Positions 25,389-38,500 of a stretch of DNA of 64,000 bases are shown one piece after another (the first letter of the stretch is position 1; each line of letters begins with the position of its first letter). A model generated the notes under the pieces. That model worked only from the letters and a program-made list of their open reading frames with translations. It was not told the origin of the DNA and did no database searches. The position numbers and the translations under genes were made by a program. The stretch is from Brugia malayi (taxonomy: Eukaryota; Nematoda; Chromadorea; Rhabditida; Onchocercidae): contig NW_025062476.1 in assembly GCF_000002995.4 (NCBI RefSeq), positions 9,112,501-9,176,500 on the forward strand. The letters run 5' to 3'.

Positions 25389-27085
25389 ATGAGTGCGGCA
25401 GATAACTCTGAAGTTGTTGGTGAAGGAGGAATGCAGCTGATGAAGCATAGCAATCCAGATGCAGCCCTTGTATTACTCTTCGGATGGGCTGGTTGCAGCG
25501 ATCGATATTTAGCAAAATATTCCAAATTCTATGAGAAAAAGTAACATTATCAATCCCGCATATTAATAAAGGAAAACCGCTTGTAAGAGCTGAATTGTTT
25601 TCGAATGGACAGACAATTCTAGAGAACAATTCAAGATCTTAGCTATTTTTTAGTTGTTTGAAACGCAAACGTCTAGTAAACCGGACCCGTAACATAAATA
25701 TTATGTCTATAACTGATTTCTCAAAATAGTGAGGGATATTTCTTTCATTATATATGGATAAAAATGATTTTATTAGGAATGGTGGAAAGATTTTACGTGG
25801 AAAAAGTGTAGCTGGGTCTTGCAAAGGTTATAGAGTTTCGCGCATTTACTGATGCTTAGCATCTCAGCCACTTAAGTTGAATTATCAATTTATTTAGTTT
25901 TCTCATCAATTTTCCCTTTCTAACTTTCAGTTATTTGATTTCAGTTACTCAGTCTTGCGCTTTACGGCTGATATTCAAAAAATCCGGTCTTTCTCGTCTT
26001 ATCGGAAATTCGCATTGGATATTTATGAGAAGATCCTCGAAACAACAACGGCACTTTCCATATATTGTCACATGTTCAGCATGAATGGTTGTTCAACATT
26101 TTGCGCCTTGTGGGATCTACTAGATACTGTCGCGGATTGCGAAGCAATGAAGTCGAAATTTAAAGGCTTGATTTTTGACAGGCATGTTGAATAACTTTGT
26201 CTTGTTCGAATCATATAGTCTTTTTATAATCTGAAAGGGGCAGAAAATTTTGATTGCAGTAGAGGGCAAAAACTGAAAATGTCGTATGTCCACGCTTCGC
26301 TTTTCTTTGATTAATAACTGATTAAGCTGTAATTATCAACTATCTGTCATTAGAACCGATTATAGAGAATTGAGGGCCTTCTCTCAATCCATCATGCCAG
26401 TGCTAGAAAACCATTGATGATGCTGCTGAGATCGAGGTCACAAATCAGAACTGGTGTTACGTAAAGGAAATTTCGCGTTGTAGAAATTTTGATTGTTGCA
26501 AAACCGAATTAGCGGTTTTTGGAGCGATGTCCTTTTGATGTGGTTTTCTGTGTGTTGTTGTGTAAACTACTCTTCAGTCACTCTGTATTAAAAAGTTAAT
26601 AGCTCATATGTTAATAACTGACATTAGTAGTACTGTTTTTAATCCTAAGATTGTCAATTTTTAGTTCTCCAGCATACGTGACACCGTGGCAGGCAGCAGC
26701 AGCAATATCATTTGCTCTATTGCCACCGTCCGCTTACGGCAAGACTTTACGTGAAACTTATCGTCTTATGCTAGTTGGCTATTTTTCAATACATCGTTCT
26801 GTGATTTGGCTTCGATCTCAGTGGGACAAAAATGTTTATGAACGGAACTATTCTTATTTCCGGATGTTGGCAATGAAAGACTTGCCGAAATACCAACTTT
26901 ATATCTACAGCTCTACGGATTCCATCTGTTCAGCTGAAAGCATCGAGCAGTTTATAACGCATGAGCATGAACGAAATGCAGTAATTTCAAAATTGTTTTT
27001 CAACGACACACTTCACTGTCAGCATTATCGACTTCATCCTGAAGAATATGAACAGGCTTGTGTAGAATTTCTCAATAAAGTATGA
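25389..27085 (+). CDS. TMEM53/DUF829 family alpha/beta-hydrolase-like protein, 269 aa
   Basis: Homologues of TMEM53 are nuclear-envelope or ER-associated membrane proteins with an alpha/beta-hydrolase-like fold; the reaction, if any, is not settled. Three exons: 25389-25540, 25945-26181 and 26665-27085. Seen features: the family N-terminus DAALVLLFGWAGCSDRYLAK at about residues 25-44; YSVLRFTADI in exon 2; a nucleophile-elbow-like HMFSMNGCS at about 87-95; FDSSPAYVTPW at the exon 2/3 junction; a late acid region YIYSSTDSICS; and a conserved-looking histidine in LHCQHYRLHPEEY near the C-terminus. Length matches the family (about 270-280). The D-S-S-P junction is restored only if exon 2 ends in GACAG before a GC donor (gcatgt), so intron 2 appears to be a GC-AG intron. 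Read without splicing, that frame would end after three more residues. A central hydrophobic segment (PWQAAAAISFALLPPSAYG) may be membrane-associated. Confidence 0.88.
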
Positions 27086-27093
27086 TAAATGGT

Positions 27094-27099
27094 AATAAA
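27094..27099 (+). terminator. Poly(A) signal AATAAA for the TMEM53-like gene
   Basis: Canonical hexamer nine bases after the stop codon, implying a very short 3'UTR. Another AATAAA overlaps the last codons (about 27074). Confidence 0.6.
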
Positions 27100-30000
27100 A
27101 TTGTTAAAATCAATCCCTTCCCTAGGTAGCACTACTTATTCAACTTTAAATTTTGATCATTCCAATCTGATATTCATTCACCCAATATTTATTGTTTACA
27201 TGAACATTAATTAGCTCTGATATTATTATTTTATTTGTCAAGTAAATGTCTTTAAATTGCTTTTGTATGATAATCACTGTATTGTTCATTTATAAATTTC
27301 GTATGACCATTAGAACAGTAATATACGGTTCATAGCATTGTATTTCTGGATTTCTTCTGACCACTACAAATTTCCAAATCGTTTCTTATTTTTTATTTAA
27401 TGGAGATTTATGTTGCTTTGTGTTTGGTCACATTATGCTTAGTTAAATTTTAATGATTTTTGTTGATTTTTTTCTAAATATTCGACCTACCGTAAGCATA
27501 GCGGAGATTATATGAAATAATTCTAGATTATTCTAAGAAAAAGGCTATATGCTACAAATTAAAATTTTTTAAGTTATCGTCTGTTCGGAGAATTATTTTA
27601 AAGAAATTTCAGAATTGATCCTTAATGTACGCTACTGCGACGTAGGTAGGTATTGGATAGCGTCTTAAATTTTCATAATAGTGATGACTTCAAACACTCG
27701 ATAAAGTTTGTTGTAAACAACCGATGTATATTTTCTGTAATTTTCACCATGTATATGCTAGCTAGTAGATGTTATTATATGTAATATTAGTAATAGTATG
27801 AGAGAAAGAAACAAAAGGTAATTATGTGTTATTTGGTTTTGGAAGTAATAAGAAATTTTTGGCTTCCATCTTGACTTCTCGATCGCGCAGGAAAAAAATT
27901 TAATGAGTTTTGTTTTTTCTTATTTTCTCATTTTCTCTTTATTTTACTAACATTTTCTTATTACTCAAGTCGTTGTTTTTTTGCTTTAATACAGTGTTGA
28001 ATACTCATCAAATAAACTTTCATTCATTGATTTGGTCTTAAGGAAGGATGAGCGTTTCGGGATGCAAAAGTAGAGTCCAGGAAGAAATTCTCTTCATCAT
28101 CGATTAGAAAAAAGATGGAAATAAGTCAGTTTTAGGATATAAAATTCAGAAGTCTTTAACTCTTTACCTGAGGATGGAACTTTACAAAAAAAAGAAATTT
28201 CTCGTATGAGTTGTCTTTCTGCATTTATGCTGATCTCAATTTACTTTAGGATTAAAACAATTTAGTCACGTGTAAACGCTTTTTTGTTCATACCTTCTTT
28301 AAATAAAGGTTCAGTTTGAACTTCTCATTTGTTAAATTATTGATAAATGTCTCTTAGCCATTGTCTGTTTGTCATTATTCCTTATCACCCAAGCGTTTTT
28401 ACCGGTGATTTCTTTCTTTTTCACATTAGTATCAATCAACTCCTTTTGCAGTAAATATTATTTGTTTTTAATTCTGGCGACTGTTTTTTCTCTGATGAAC
28501 ATAGTCAAAAGTTTGATATAAAAATTTACGCAGATTTACTTTGCGAACTGCCTATTAGGAAAATTCCTGTAACATGAGTTAGTTCAGTCTACTTAGTTAA
28601 CTCAAATCTTTTTAAAAATTTTTTCTAAAAATACAATTCTTCATGGAATGTTCGTTTGTGTCATCCCCATCATGTCTCGTAATCGTAACAAACAAATAGA
28701 AAGTAAAGGGTAGCAATGTATTTAATGATTTTGGAGGTAAGACTGAATAACTTAGTAAAAATAACACTACCACTGTTTAATAATTTGAAAGTTTGCAATA
28801 AGTCTATGGGAAAAAAAGGCTGGTTGCTTGAAAGGAAAAAAAATGTTTTGAGTGTCTAAATTCAGGACGTAATTGCTGACAGTTCCGAACAAGATATCAG
28901 AATTTCCTGCGACCTTCAAAAGAGGCACCATTTGAAAGTCCAAGTCAGAAATGAGTTTCTTGATAAGTTTTCAATAGTGGCCCACTGTTCAGTTATCTAA
29001 AATTCTTAGTGTATAGATTTCTTAGAACTTTATAACTTTAGGTGAACCAAACGTGTAATGATTCTTACGCTTGACAAATCCATCCCCTCGCAGCTATGAT
29101 GTTGCAAAATTGCAAAAATTAATTTCTAATAATATTGGACAAGATAGCAATTGCAGTTATTAAACTATTAGGTAGGTAATTTCCCCTATAACCTACAAAA
29201 AGCACAGTGTTTGAAATTTTAAGTCATAAGTGAATATATTTACATTTCAAATGCATTTTGAGAATATTCCAGATTACTTTGTGATCAGGTTGATATCTCA
29301 GAAGCATTTCCGAAGGAATAATGTAGCGCCATACTTATTGGTGTCATTAACTATTTAAATGAAGATGAGAATATCTTGAAGCAATGATCTTTGAAAGCTC
29401 AGATTGAACTGTTGGCAATACTAGTAATAGTGACGTATAACATGAGAAACTATTCCATTTTATTTTATCACTAACTAAGGCAACTTGTGCTTTTGAAGAA
29501 GTTCTCATGAATGCCATCTATTTATTATCATCTTCGTTTGAGAAAAAAAAAACAATTAAGGAAAGAGCTGCTATGTGAAGATGGATTCAATGAATTCAAG
29601 TAGTTCCAGTGAATGATTCATCATCTATATCTAGTTTCTCTCAAAAAATATCCCTGCGGTAATATCCTGTTCATATTTGTCGCCTTGTTTAATTGTCATC
29701 ATTCGACTTCCTCCTACATGTTATTCATACTATCCTTAACAACTTCATCCTGCACATCACATTCCACTTACTACTCAGTATGTTCGTAAGTTCATCTCTC
29801 ATTCAACAACGATTTTTCACGAACAATATATATTTTAGTCTTGATAAACTAGCATTGATTACTAACTGTTTTTAGTGTTAGTATTTTTGTTCAGGATTTT
29901 TAAGATTACATACTTATTTATGGCCATATAAATAGATTGTGGAAATAACAATGAGCACCGCTGCAAATGGTTTCTATTTATTTTGCTCTTTTTTCCATTC

Positions 30001-32583
30001 AGACAACAACCACTATTAGCTATCGGTTTGCAGTCAAAAGGTTTTCACTTCGTTTACAAATTACATATGCATATAAGGCTGTTTAGTCACCTGACGACGA
30101 GTTCTACCCGGCAATGTCATCGATAAGGCCGGTCCGGTCCCCTCAAAGATTTATTTCGACAAACGATATTTCTGTTCGTATCTTCCTTTGCTTCTCTGTT
30201 TCTTTTCTACCTGTCTTTGTTTCAATAAAGTTTCGTGAAAGGTAAAACAGACGAAAAAACTTTTTCAAGTCCTTTTTTCTGCTTTTCATCGCCTAACACT
30301 TTGATTCCCCCCATGATGACGTGGCGCCATTACCACTGTAGTGATACAAACGTTGAAAAAATGCTTCGTGTTGCTCTTTCGAGCTACTGATACTTTCCTT
30401 ATCTTCTACTTACATAGTTCATCAGTTTGAATGCTTTGATGGGCGTTACGAAAGAAATGTCTGTAGATAGTTTAAATAGATAGAATCATTTGATGTCTAT
30501 ATCGGGAATTCATGAATTATCATCAAACAGTTTTAGTAGTGGGATGAGGTGAGCGTAGCAGTACATAGCAGAATGGAGAGAATATATAATTGAACACAGC
30601 AGAATAAGTGATTGGTTTTAAAGAAATTCCCCGCATAGTAAAAATATGGTAGATTGAACTTATTAGTTTGAGGACGCAATATGCGCAGTATGTAACGGCA
30701 TATGGTAGCACTGATCGACGATTCCTAGCAGTGTGTATGTCTACTTAGGTTTATCTAATTCAACAAAACTACACTGACATACTCGGTTACTACTGTCTTT
30801 ATTTATGTTCCTTGCTTTTTTATAGATATGAATTTACGTCATTTTGATACGAGTAAAATAGACGATGCTGTGCAATGAAACAATTGAGCATCGTCATGTC
30901 ATCTTCGTTTCATAAATACTCATTGAATCACTAAATCTCCGTACAGTGATCCTTTCGTCGCTCTCTAACTCATCAGTGATCTCTCCTCCATATCACTGAT
31001 AACACCTCCATCTTCACACACATACAAGAAGAGATGAAAATTGGGAACGATAGAAGTGGGAACTGTTTTAAAAATGATGACGTCATGCGGAGAGTGTTGA
31101 AGAAGTGCGAGAAGGGGAATCGCATAGCTTGTAAGTAGAGTGTACCTACCGACCATACGAAAGATCGCATACTTTGTGGAGGGCACCAGAGAGCATGACT
31201 CATCCCTCCAACTGACTCCGCACTGACTCATCCCATTTCAGGCTGAACCGACACAGCACAGCACCAACCACCGTCGAGTATATCTCTACTGGTGTTCTCC
31301 AGTGAACTGTATGCGTGTGACCGACCATCTGCTATACGTATCCGTGTGAAGCATGTGTACGCTGACAGTGTTTTTGGGTCTCTTTTGACTCTGTGAAGCA
31401 AAAAGCATCCCGCTAAGAATGCCTGTTGCAAGTGTTAAGCTGTCATTTCCTTCTCGAAATAATCTGGCTGGCCATAGCTTTGCATAATGGACATCGATTT
31501 TTCATGCCTTTTCATTTATTTATTTAACTCTTTCATTAGGAGCTTATTACGAGTAGTAAATAAATTTCATCTTTCGTGAAACTTGTCTATTTTAAATATT
31601 AGCTTCATAAATGATATTCACGTTAAACTATTGACAGCCTAAAGAGATTTTTCGTTAGTTATCCGATACAGAGAGGAGCTTAGATCAGAGTGTTAGAAGA
31701 TTTCAATGATTTCCATATATGTGACATTTTGCTCAAATCTCCTTCACCAAATATCGATGCATTTCCAACACAGCGAAGACACGGCCATCCGCGTCCCTGT
31801 AGCCGTAGCACACGCCAGACAACGTAAATGTCACGTGGCACTACGGGAAACCCCTGACAATACCAAACATCCATTTCCTTATTATTTGTTTACGTAATGA
31901 TCAGGGCGAATAATGGGCCACTATGCAAACTGCCATCTCAGTGTTGTTATCTGATTTGATTACTTATGCTGGTGTAGAATCCCGGGATGAACTGAGTCAA
32001 GTTTTGCTTCTAATGCAAGGTGAGGCAAGAAACTGCTGTGATGACCTAATCAGATAGACATTATGGATTATTCGAGAGTGGAAGGTTTTCTTTCAAAACT
32101 TTATTAATTTCAAGCAAATAACTCTCCCTTAGTTTTCTATTTCATATGGTATATCTTTAATACGATAATCCATATATTGCAAGAAGATTAACTAATAGAA
32201 TATCTAGAGAAGTTTCTTCCTTCATATGAAAGATTGATTTGACCAAACTTGAATATTTCTTTATTATTGTAATCTAACTGTAAGAAAGAAAAATTTTTAA
32301 TTTTTTGTCTATAGTGAGGAAATTTCTAGTTTTGAAAACTCCTGCTATGTTATTGTTCATAATTTAAACATTAGCAACTGTTTTATCCTGAAATAGGGAA
32401 TGTTTGATACTTTATATCCTTTCAAAATAATAAGCTAAGTATGTTGTTCTTGAACCTCTTCATTGATATCCAAGCCGTTACTTCGACGCCTTTCATACCT
32501 TCCTTATAATTTCTTGAAAAGACTTAATTTTCCGGATTTTTTTGTTACTGAGCACTACTTTGTCCGATGTTCTTAAATTTTTA
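27100..32583. other. Long non-coding stretch upstream of jun
   Basis: About 5.5 kb without a supported coding exon. Most is AT-rich. Two parts are noticeably richer in GC, at about 30090-30330 and 30990-31440, and probably contain regulatory DNA or an untranslated first exon of the downstream Jun gene. TGACGTGG (CRE/ATF6-like half) occurs at about 30317 and an E-box CACGTG at about 31832. Confidence 0.5.
31078..31230 (+). promoter_or_regulatory. CRE plus paired AP-1 sites upstream of jun
   Basis: A perfect palindromic CRE, TGACGTCA, is at 31078-31085. Two perfect AP-1 elements, TGACTCA, are at 31196-31202 and 31224-31230, with the near-match TGACTCC between them (about 31213). All lie in a GC-richer segment about 1.4-1.5 kb before the Jun ATG. 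Jun family promoters in animals are commonly autoregulated through such sites; use here is inferred. Confidence 0.5.
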
Positions 32584-32599
32584 GGATTCCTGAAAAGAA

Positions 32600-35500
32600 A
32601 TGTCAACAATGCCATCTTCTGCAGCCGGAACAACTACCGATTTGTCGACAACGAATACAACATCATTAAAACAGCTAAAAAACAGCATGCATCTCGATTT
32701 CTCGTCTCCTACATCATCAAAAAAACAAGTAATTAGTGCTGACCTGTTGGATATCATCAAAGCATCACCAACGATAGGGAAAATGTTTTCCCAAGGTAAG
32801 ATTTAATATTTTATTAATCTTTAAATGTTCGTTACTGCTTTATATAAGCTTTCGGAATTGGCTCAGAAAACTTTACTGGAATATATGGCTAGATGAAGTC
32901 AGATTTATAATACTATTAAAAATATATATAATATTATTGAAATTCATGTTTTTATGAATTTGAACATTTGCCAACCTACTGATTTGTTTTTAACATTGAA
33001 CGTGTTTATTTGTAAAGTTATTGTTTACTATAGGTACAGCTACGCCGACCCCAACGAAATTATTGTATCCTTCTGAAGTTACATTGGCACAGCGACAGTA
33101 TGCTCAAGGTTTTATTGGTAAGAAAATTAACTAAGTTATAATTTTATTGACTTAGTTGCCAAAACTTGAAATTCTATCGATTATTCCTATTCTCATTCTA
33201 CTTTATCGCTGTTTTACAGTGGCAGCAGGTTGTTTGTTTTCTGAAATCTCCCTAAGAAGATTAAGGTAGTTTTCCTTCACAAATATTACTAGATTATATG
33301 GACTATTCACTATTTTGTATAAGAAGAGTGCGGCTTATTACATTCTACTGAACTATCATAAAATTAAAACAATATTTCCCATATGAAGCAGAAAAATTTG
33401 TTGATAGATTGTAGTATGAACTGAAGCACCTGAAGTACATTTGTCGGCGAGATCATATTCATGCTGTAGAAGAGTTTGTTATTTCTGTTAAAAAGTTTGT
33501 TTAAAAAAATCTTAGAAATGTGTCATAGATATATTAAATCTAATTTTATTTTTCATTATTATATTTACAACTAAACTTACGTCTACCATCTCCTAAATTG
33601 TTGTAGACATCGTTATCCGTTATTGTTATCAAATGTTTTTCTGTCACTTCTCTCGTAAGCTCAAAAGTGATTTTCGATGTGTTCGTTATCTGTTTCGTCG
33701 AAGTCTTGCGTAGTTCTCCTGTGATAATCATATAGACTAATTTGTTAGTGATTTTTTTTTTTTGTATTTGATACCGCTTGTTACTTTCTCTCTCTCTTTC
33801 TCTCACTATCCTTCTTGCTTAGATGATATTAACAATTGTCTTTTCCGGATCAGTTTTGAGGATGAAGTTTCTTTTAGTAGATTAAGGAGAAAACTTGGTT
33901 TTGGGTTTTGAGAGCTTAAGTGATTCTGACGACAGGTTGAAACATCCAAACTTTTAAAGATTTCCGATTTTGAAGTAAAATCAATTTGTGTTACTTGTTT
34001 ACCGCTTTCAAAGTTTAGAAATAGCTTTGTAAGAGATACTTCGCTACTTCATTGCTCTCTAGGAACGATTGATTTTACTTTAAGAGTTTAGATATTCTAT
34101 CACTTAGCGCACTTGCTTGTATTCAATTAATGAAATTCTTCATGTTTCTACAAAGACACTTCTCAGTTACTGCATTTGTTTTCATTGTCATTAGAAGTAC
34201 AACAGCATCATTAATATAAATAAATCCTGGAAAGGATATTCTCTATTATACATGGATTGTTGGGACTTCCCATCAGAATGTTGTCATAGAGAGATAGGTG
34301 GATTATACAAATGACTTCCATTCTTGTTTTGTTGCATTTTTTCAAAATATTCGTTCTAGCTTTTTCAATTTTCAAAGATCATTGTATATCACTTTAACTG
34401 ACTTTTTTTATCAAATTAATTTCATAAATAATTTGACAACAAATGAATTGGAATGAAACAGCAAAGCCTAGTGAATTTATTTCCTAAATTAAAAATAGAA
34501 AATATATTTCGATATATCACAGCATAGACATAAAGCTTGATTACTCAATCATAACACTACTTCGTTATTCTATTTTCAATTTTTGAAATAAACTCGAAGA
34601 ACAATGACAATGGCCTGTTTGATGGTACTGTATGCTCAATCCAGCATTCCCCGCTCAGCTCTTTCTTCAAGAAAATCAAACTTTTGATGTTATCGAACGA
34701 TTGAGCGGTAAAGGAAGCATTTAGGAGTACAACAAAGATGTTTCAGATGCATTGACACAGGTGCAACAGTTGAACGGATTTGTGCCATCACCAGCACTTC
34801 TCAATTCCCCGAGTTTTCTGGCTCCTTTATTTCAGTCAGTTGCCGCATCAACTAGTAGCAACGACCAAACGAAAACGGTTACAAGCCCTGTGCTAACTAG
34901 TCCAAACAGGTAATCTCAAAATTTTTGAATTCTGCCAGTTTTTTGGCTGGAGTTTGATTTCTTAAAGAAAACAAGCTGGCAAGAGAACTTGTTGCTGAAA
35001 AGGTTATTTTTCTCCTAATTACAATTCTCTCACTGGCTTCGTTTATTTAATTTATTAAGAATGTGTTTCCTTCTTTATTAGCTGCTTGTAAGCTGCTTCT
35101 ACCCAGTGCTGCTGCACTTTTAAAGGCAGAATCTGTGATTTGATTTTGACAGCCATCTTAACTTTGCTTCTACTTAAATAATATGGAAAAAGAGACAGTT
35201 TATAAATGCATTTTATATTCAATGTAGAAATATTTATGTCTTCCAGTTATTGGTTTTGAAGAAATTGGAATATGAGGATTAAGTGGAGAGACTATATTAT
35301 ACTGCAGAAGTTCAGCGTAATATAGGCAGTGGTGAAAATGTTTTAGGATGAAATTCACAAGGAGTAAAGTATTTCTGAGATAACAATTTGTTCGAATAAT
35401 AACATCAAAGAGTTATTAACCACTAGAGCAGCGCTAGGGGCAGCATATATGACGAGACTCGAGAAAGGAACGGAGATGTGACTGCTGTATTGTTTGTGCC

Positions 35501-38500
35501 TGTCAAGCGGGATTTTGTAGGAGACTGTCTAGCTATCGCAGAGGGGAGAGATGTGCTGTAGATGCTGCAGCTGCAGCTGTTGTTGGAGGAGGAAGAGAGA
35601 GGTACAAGGCAGGGTACAAGGGAACAGGAATAGCAGCATCATAACACACCTGTGCTGTGTATTGCTTGCTCGTCGCCCCCGCCTTCTCCATTCCATCCTT
35701 CCGCTCCGCCCGTCTCTCTTTGCACTCCTCGGAAGTGCGCACGGACCGTTCGAATTTCATTCTCCACAAAAACGCACACAAATGCATTTCTCCTCTGTTT
35801 TGGCTTGCTTTGCTTGATGAATCAGCAAGCAGCAACAGTACCAGCTGCAACTTTGCATGTTACACCTCTCCCTCATCTGGCAAAGACACTGCACCCATAC
35901 CGCCTATCTACCGTTGTAGTGCATTGATGGTTCCATCCAGGAATAAGCTTCTTAATCTTGGCTCAAATATTTCTAATTATCTTTGAGAACTGATGACAAT
36001 ATGTCGCTTCTGTGCATTCTTAGTGCAGCATCATCTTTTCTGCTTCATATCATTGATATGTAGTCCCAGATTTTCACAACTGACTCTAATATGTATTAAG
36101 TTTAACGATACTTGCCTGGCCTGCTTATATTATCTGCTAAGTGACTGATACTTTCCTCTCTCTGCTTTTGCTTTTGTAATTACTATATACTTTTTCTCTT
36201 TATCGTTTACTACCTTCAGTCCTATTTAAGAAAAGTTTCGATTTTGATGGCTTGGGGAATCGTTTTAGTCATGTTATTTATGAAAAGTTGAAGGCGATTA
36301 ACTTTTTTGTCACACTTTCGATCTTCACTTCTTGAATTATTCATGCATCTATCTGAATGGTAGATCTGATTGAAACCCATTTTTTGGAATAAACATTTTT
36401 CTTTCCCATTTTCAATTATCTAAACTTCATTTGAATGCTTGGTTTCTCGTTTTCTAAAAAAGATATGTGCTTCTTCAGTTAAACATTTCGCTGTCCTTCA
36501 CTTATCCAGTCTTTAAATTGTGTATCCTTATGCTGTAAAAAGATTTCATCTTTTTTGCTTCTTTATCAAAGTTCTTTGTTTCAGGGAATCGTTGTCAGTA
36601 ATAATGCAGGCAGCTATGAGTGGTATGGGCTCGCTTGCGGGTTATAGTTTTACCCAGTTAACTCCAACCCAACTTGCTACTCCTTATGCTGTGGCAACGT
36701 CGTCTACGGCAGCAACAACAACAGCTTCTGTGCATCAACAATCGGTTGGTTCATCATCAACCACTACAGCTGTTGTGTATCCTGATGATATAGCCATGAA
36801 AAATGAATTACCAGGTTCATTGTTAACTTATTAATACCGCTATACATACCTTTTTCTTTTTTTACTAATATTGTACGTACAGCAACCTTCTTTTGAATAT
36901 GGCTTATACTATCAACTGCAACATTGTTATTTTCCTCCGAAACATCTTCGTAATTTCAGGTTGCAGTTCGGTAACATCCCTGCAGTCGGAAAGTATTAAC
37001 GATGCATCAGCTTATGATGCTTATACAACTAGTGAAAGCAATCATGAAATGGAAGCATGTACATCATCTATACGTTCAAGTGCTAGTCCTAGAAGTCAAG
37101 AAGAACATGTTTTCATGGGTCCATTCTCGTACGTTTCCTTTTGCAATTTAATTTTCATTTTTGGGGCGAATCAAGTCTAGAAGTTTTTGTTTAAATTTTC
37201 TTGAATGCACTTGGTGTGAAACAAGTTTTTATTTTTATGCTCTTGACGGATGGTATATATATATATATATATATATGCTTGCTGATTTTTTTCGTTTTTT
37301 TGCTGATTTGATGTTCTCGTGATAGTTTCTTCCCACTTTAGCCTTCAATTTTCTATCTCTTTTGTGCATTTCTGTCTTAGCTTTAACTTTTATCAAGAAG
37401 CATCAGGAAAAACAAAAGAAAGTGAAATAATTAAGCTAGGCACTGCAGTTAAAACATGGAGGTAAAGTGTTTTAAAATGTCACAGGAGCATCTGATTAGA
37501 ATGGAAGAAATAAAGAATAGTTCTAACTATGAAGATGCTCTTTGCAAATACGAAGAATGATAGTCTGCTTTAAAATGTAAAAAGCTGATCTTAAAGAATG
37601 TACCTATCAATATTTTTAATATTAATATGAAATATTTAGAATTTGTCCTTGAAATTTCTTTATTATAATATAAGCTTTTTTCTTGAATATTTCAACATAA
37701 TAGTTTGAAACTATTATGTTAAAAGTGGACTTATAGGTCAGACCAATAGATCTGTAAGGTGTTTCTGTTCGGTTTTGTACTGAAGTTGGGATAATTTTTT
37801 TTGAAAATTTTTTAAACCGTATGAATGTTCTGGCTAAATATCATTCCATGAGCAGCAAATTCCTTATGTATTCAATTATATGGACTCAAATCCGTTTTGA
37901 GTTGGAAAAAATGCATTGGCTAAAGAAATTTTTGGTAGCGTACTGCAGCATAAGGAGTCAGTGATAGGTGAATATAAATATATGGTGACATATGTGACAA
38001 AAAACCAATTTCCAACCTGTCTTTCATAAGATAAGTTAAAAATTGTTGGGAAATTTTGTCGTCGATCAGATTCACGGATGAGCATCATTAATATACAAAG
38101 TTATATAAATATTTTTAACAAAAACTCCAGTACATGTGTTATTTTGATACCTGGTCAAGCTTGGTCCTTATCACTAATTAATTGTCCGTTTCACAGCTTC
38201 TGTCTTCATTCAAAAAACTGAAGTTCAATCGGAAAATGAAATCTGAAGTGGAGGATGGCCACATTTTGTGAGGTAATTTGCTGCATTTTTCCTGTAATGT
38301 GAGAAATCCGAATATTTAAAAGACAATACATTTTGCAGTGGTGATAGTTATGATGCACTGGAACAGGAGAAGAAGAAGCTGGAAAGAAAGAGGGCACGTA
38401 ACCGTCTGGCGGCATCAAAATGTAGACAGAAGAAACTGCAAAAAATAAATGATCTCGAGAAACAGGTATAGTATATAATGATTATTATTTTTTTTAGAAG

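Noticed and set aside
33220..33265. Possible cassette exon in jun intron 2 (good TTTTACAG acceptor, AAG|gtagtt donor)
   Set aside because: At 46 bases it would shift the frame into the next exon and lead to an early stop. At best it is a poison exon; the direct junction gives the Jun-like YAQGFIDAL.
33546..33806. Minus-strand basic frame of 86 codons
   Set aside because: Driven by a CT-rich low-complexity tract inside a jun intron.
35533..35986. Several overlapping frames of 88-109 codons on both strands
   Set aside because: They coincide with a GC-rich island in a jun intron; mutually overlapping, with biased Cys/Ser/Pro composition and no domain.
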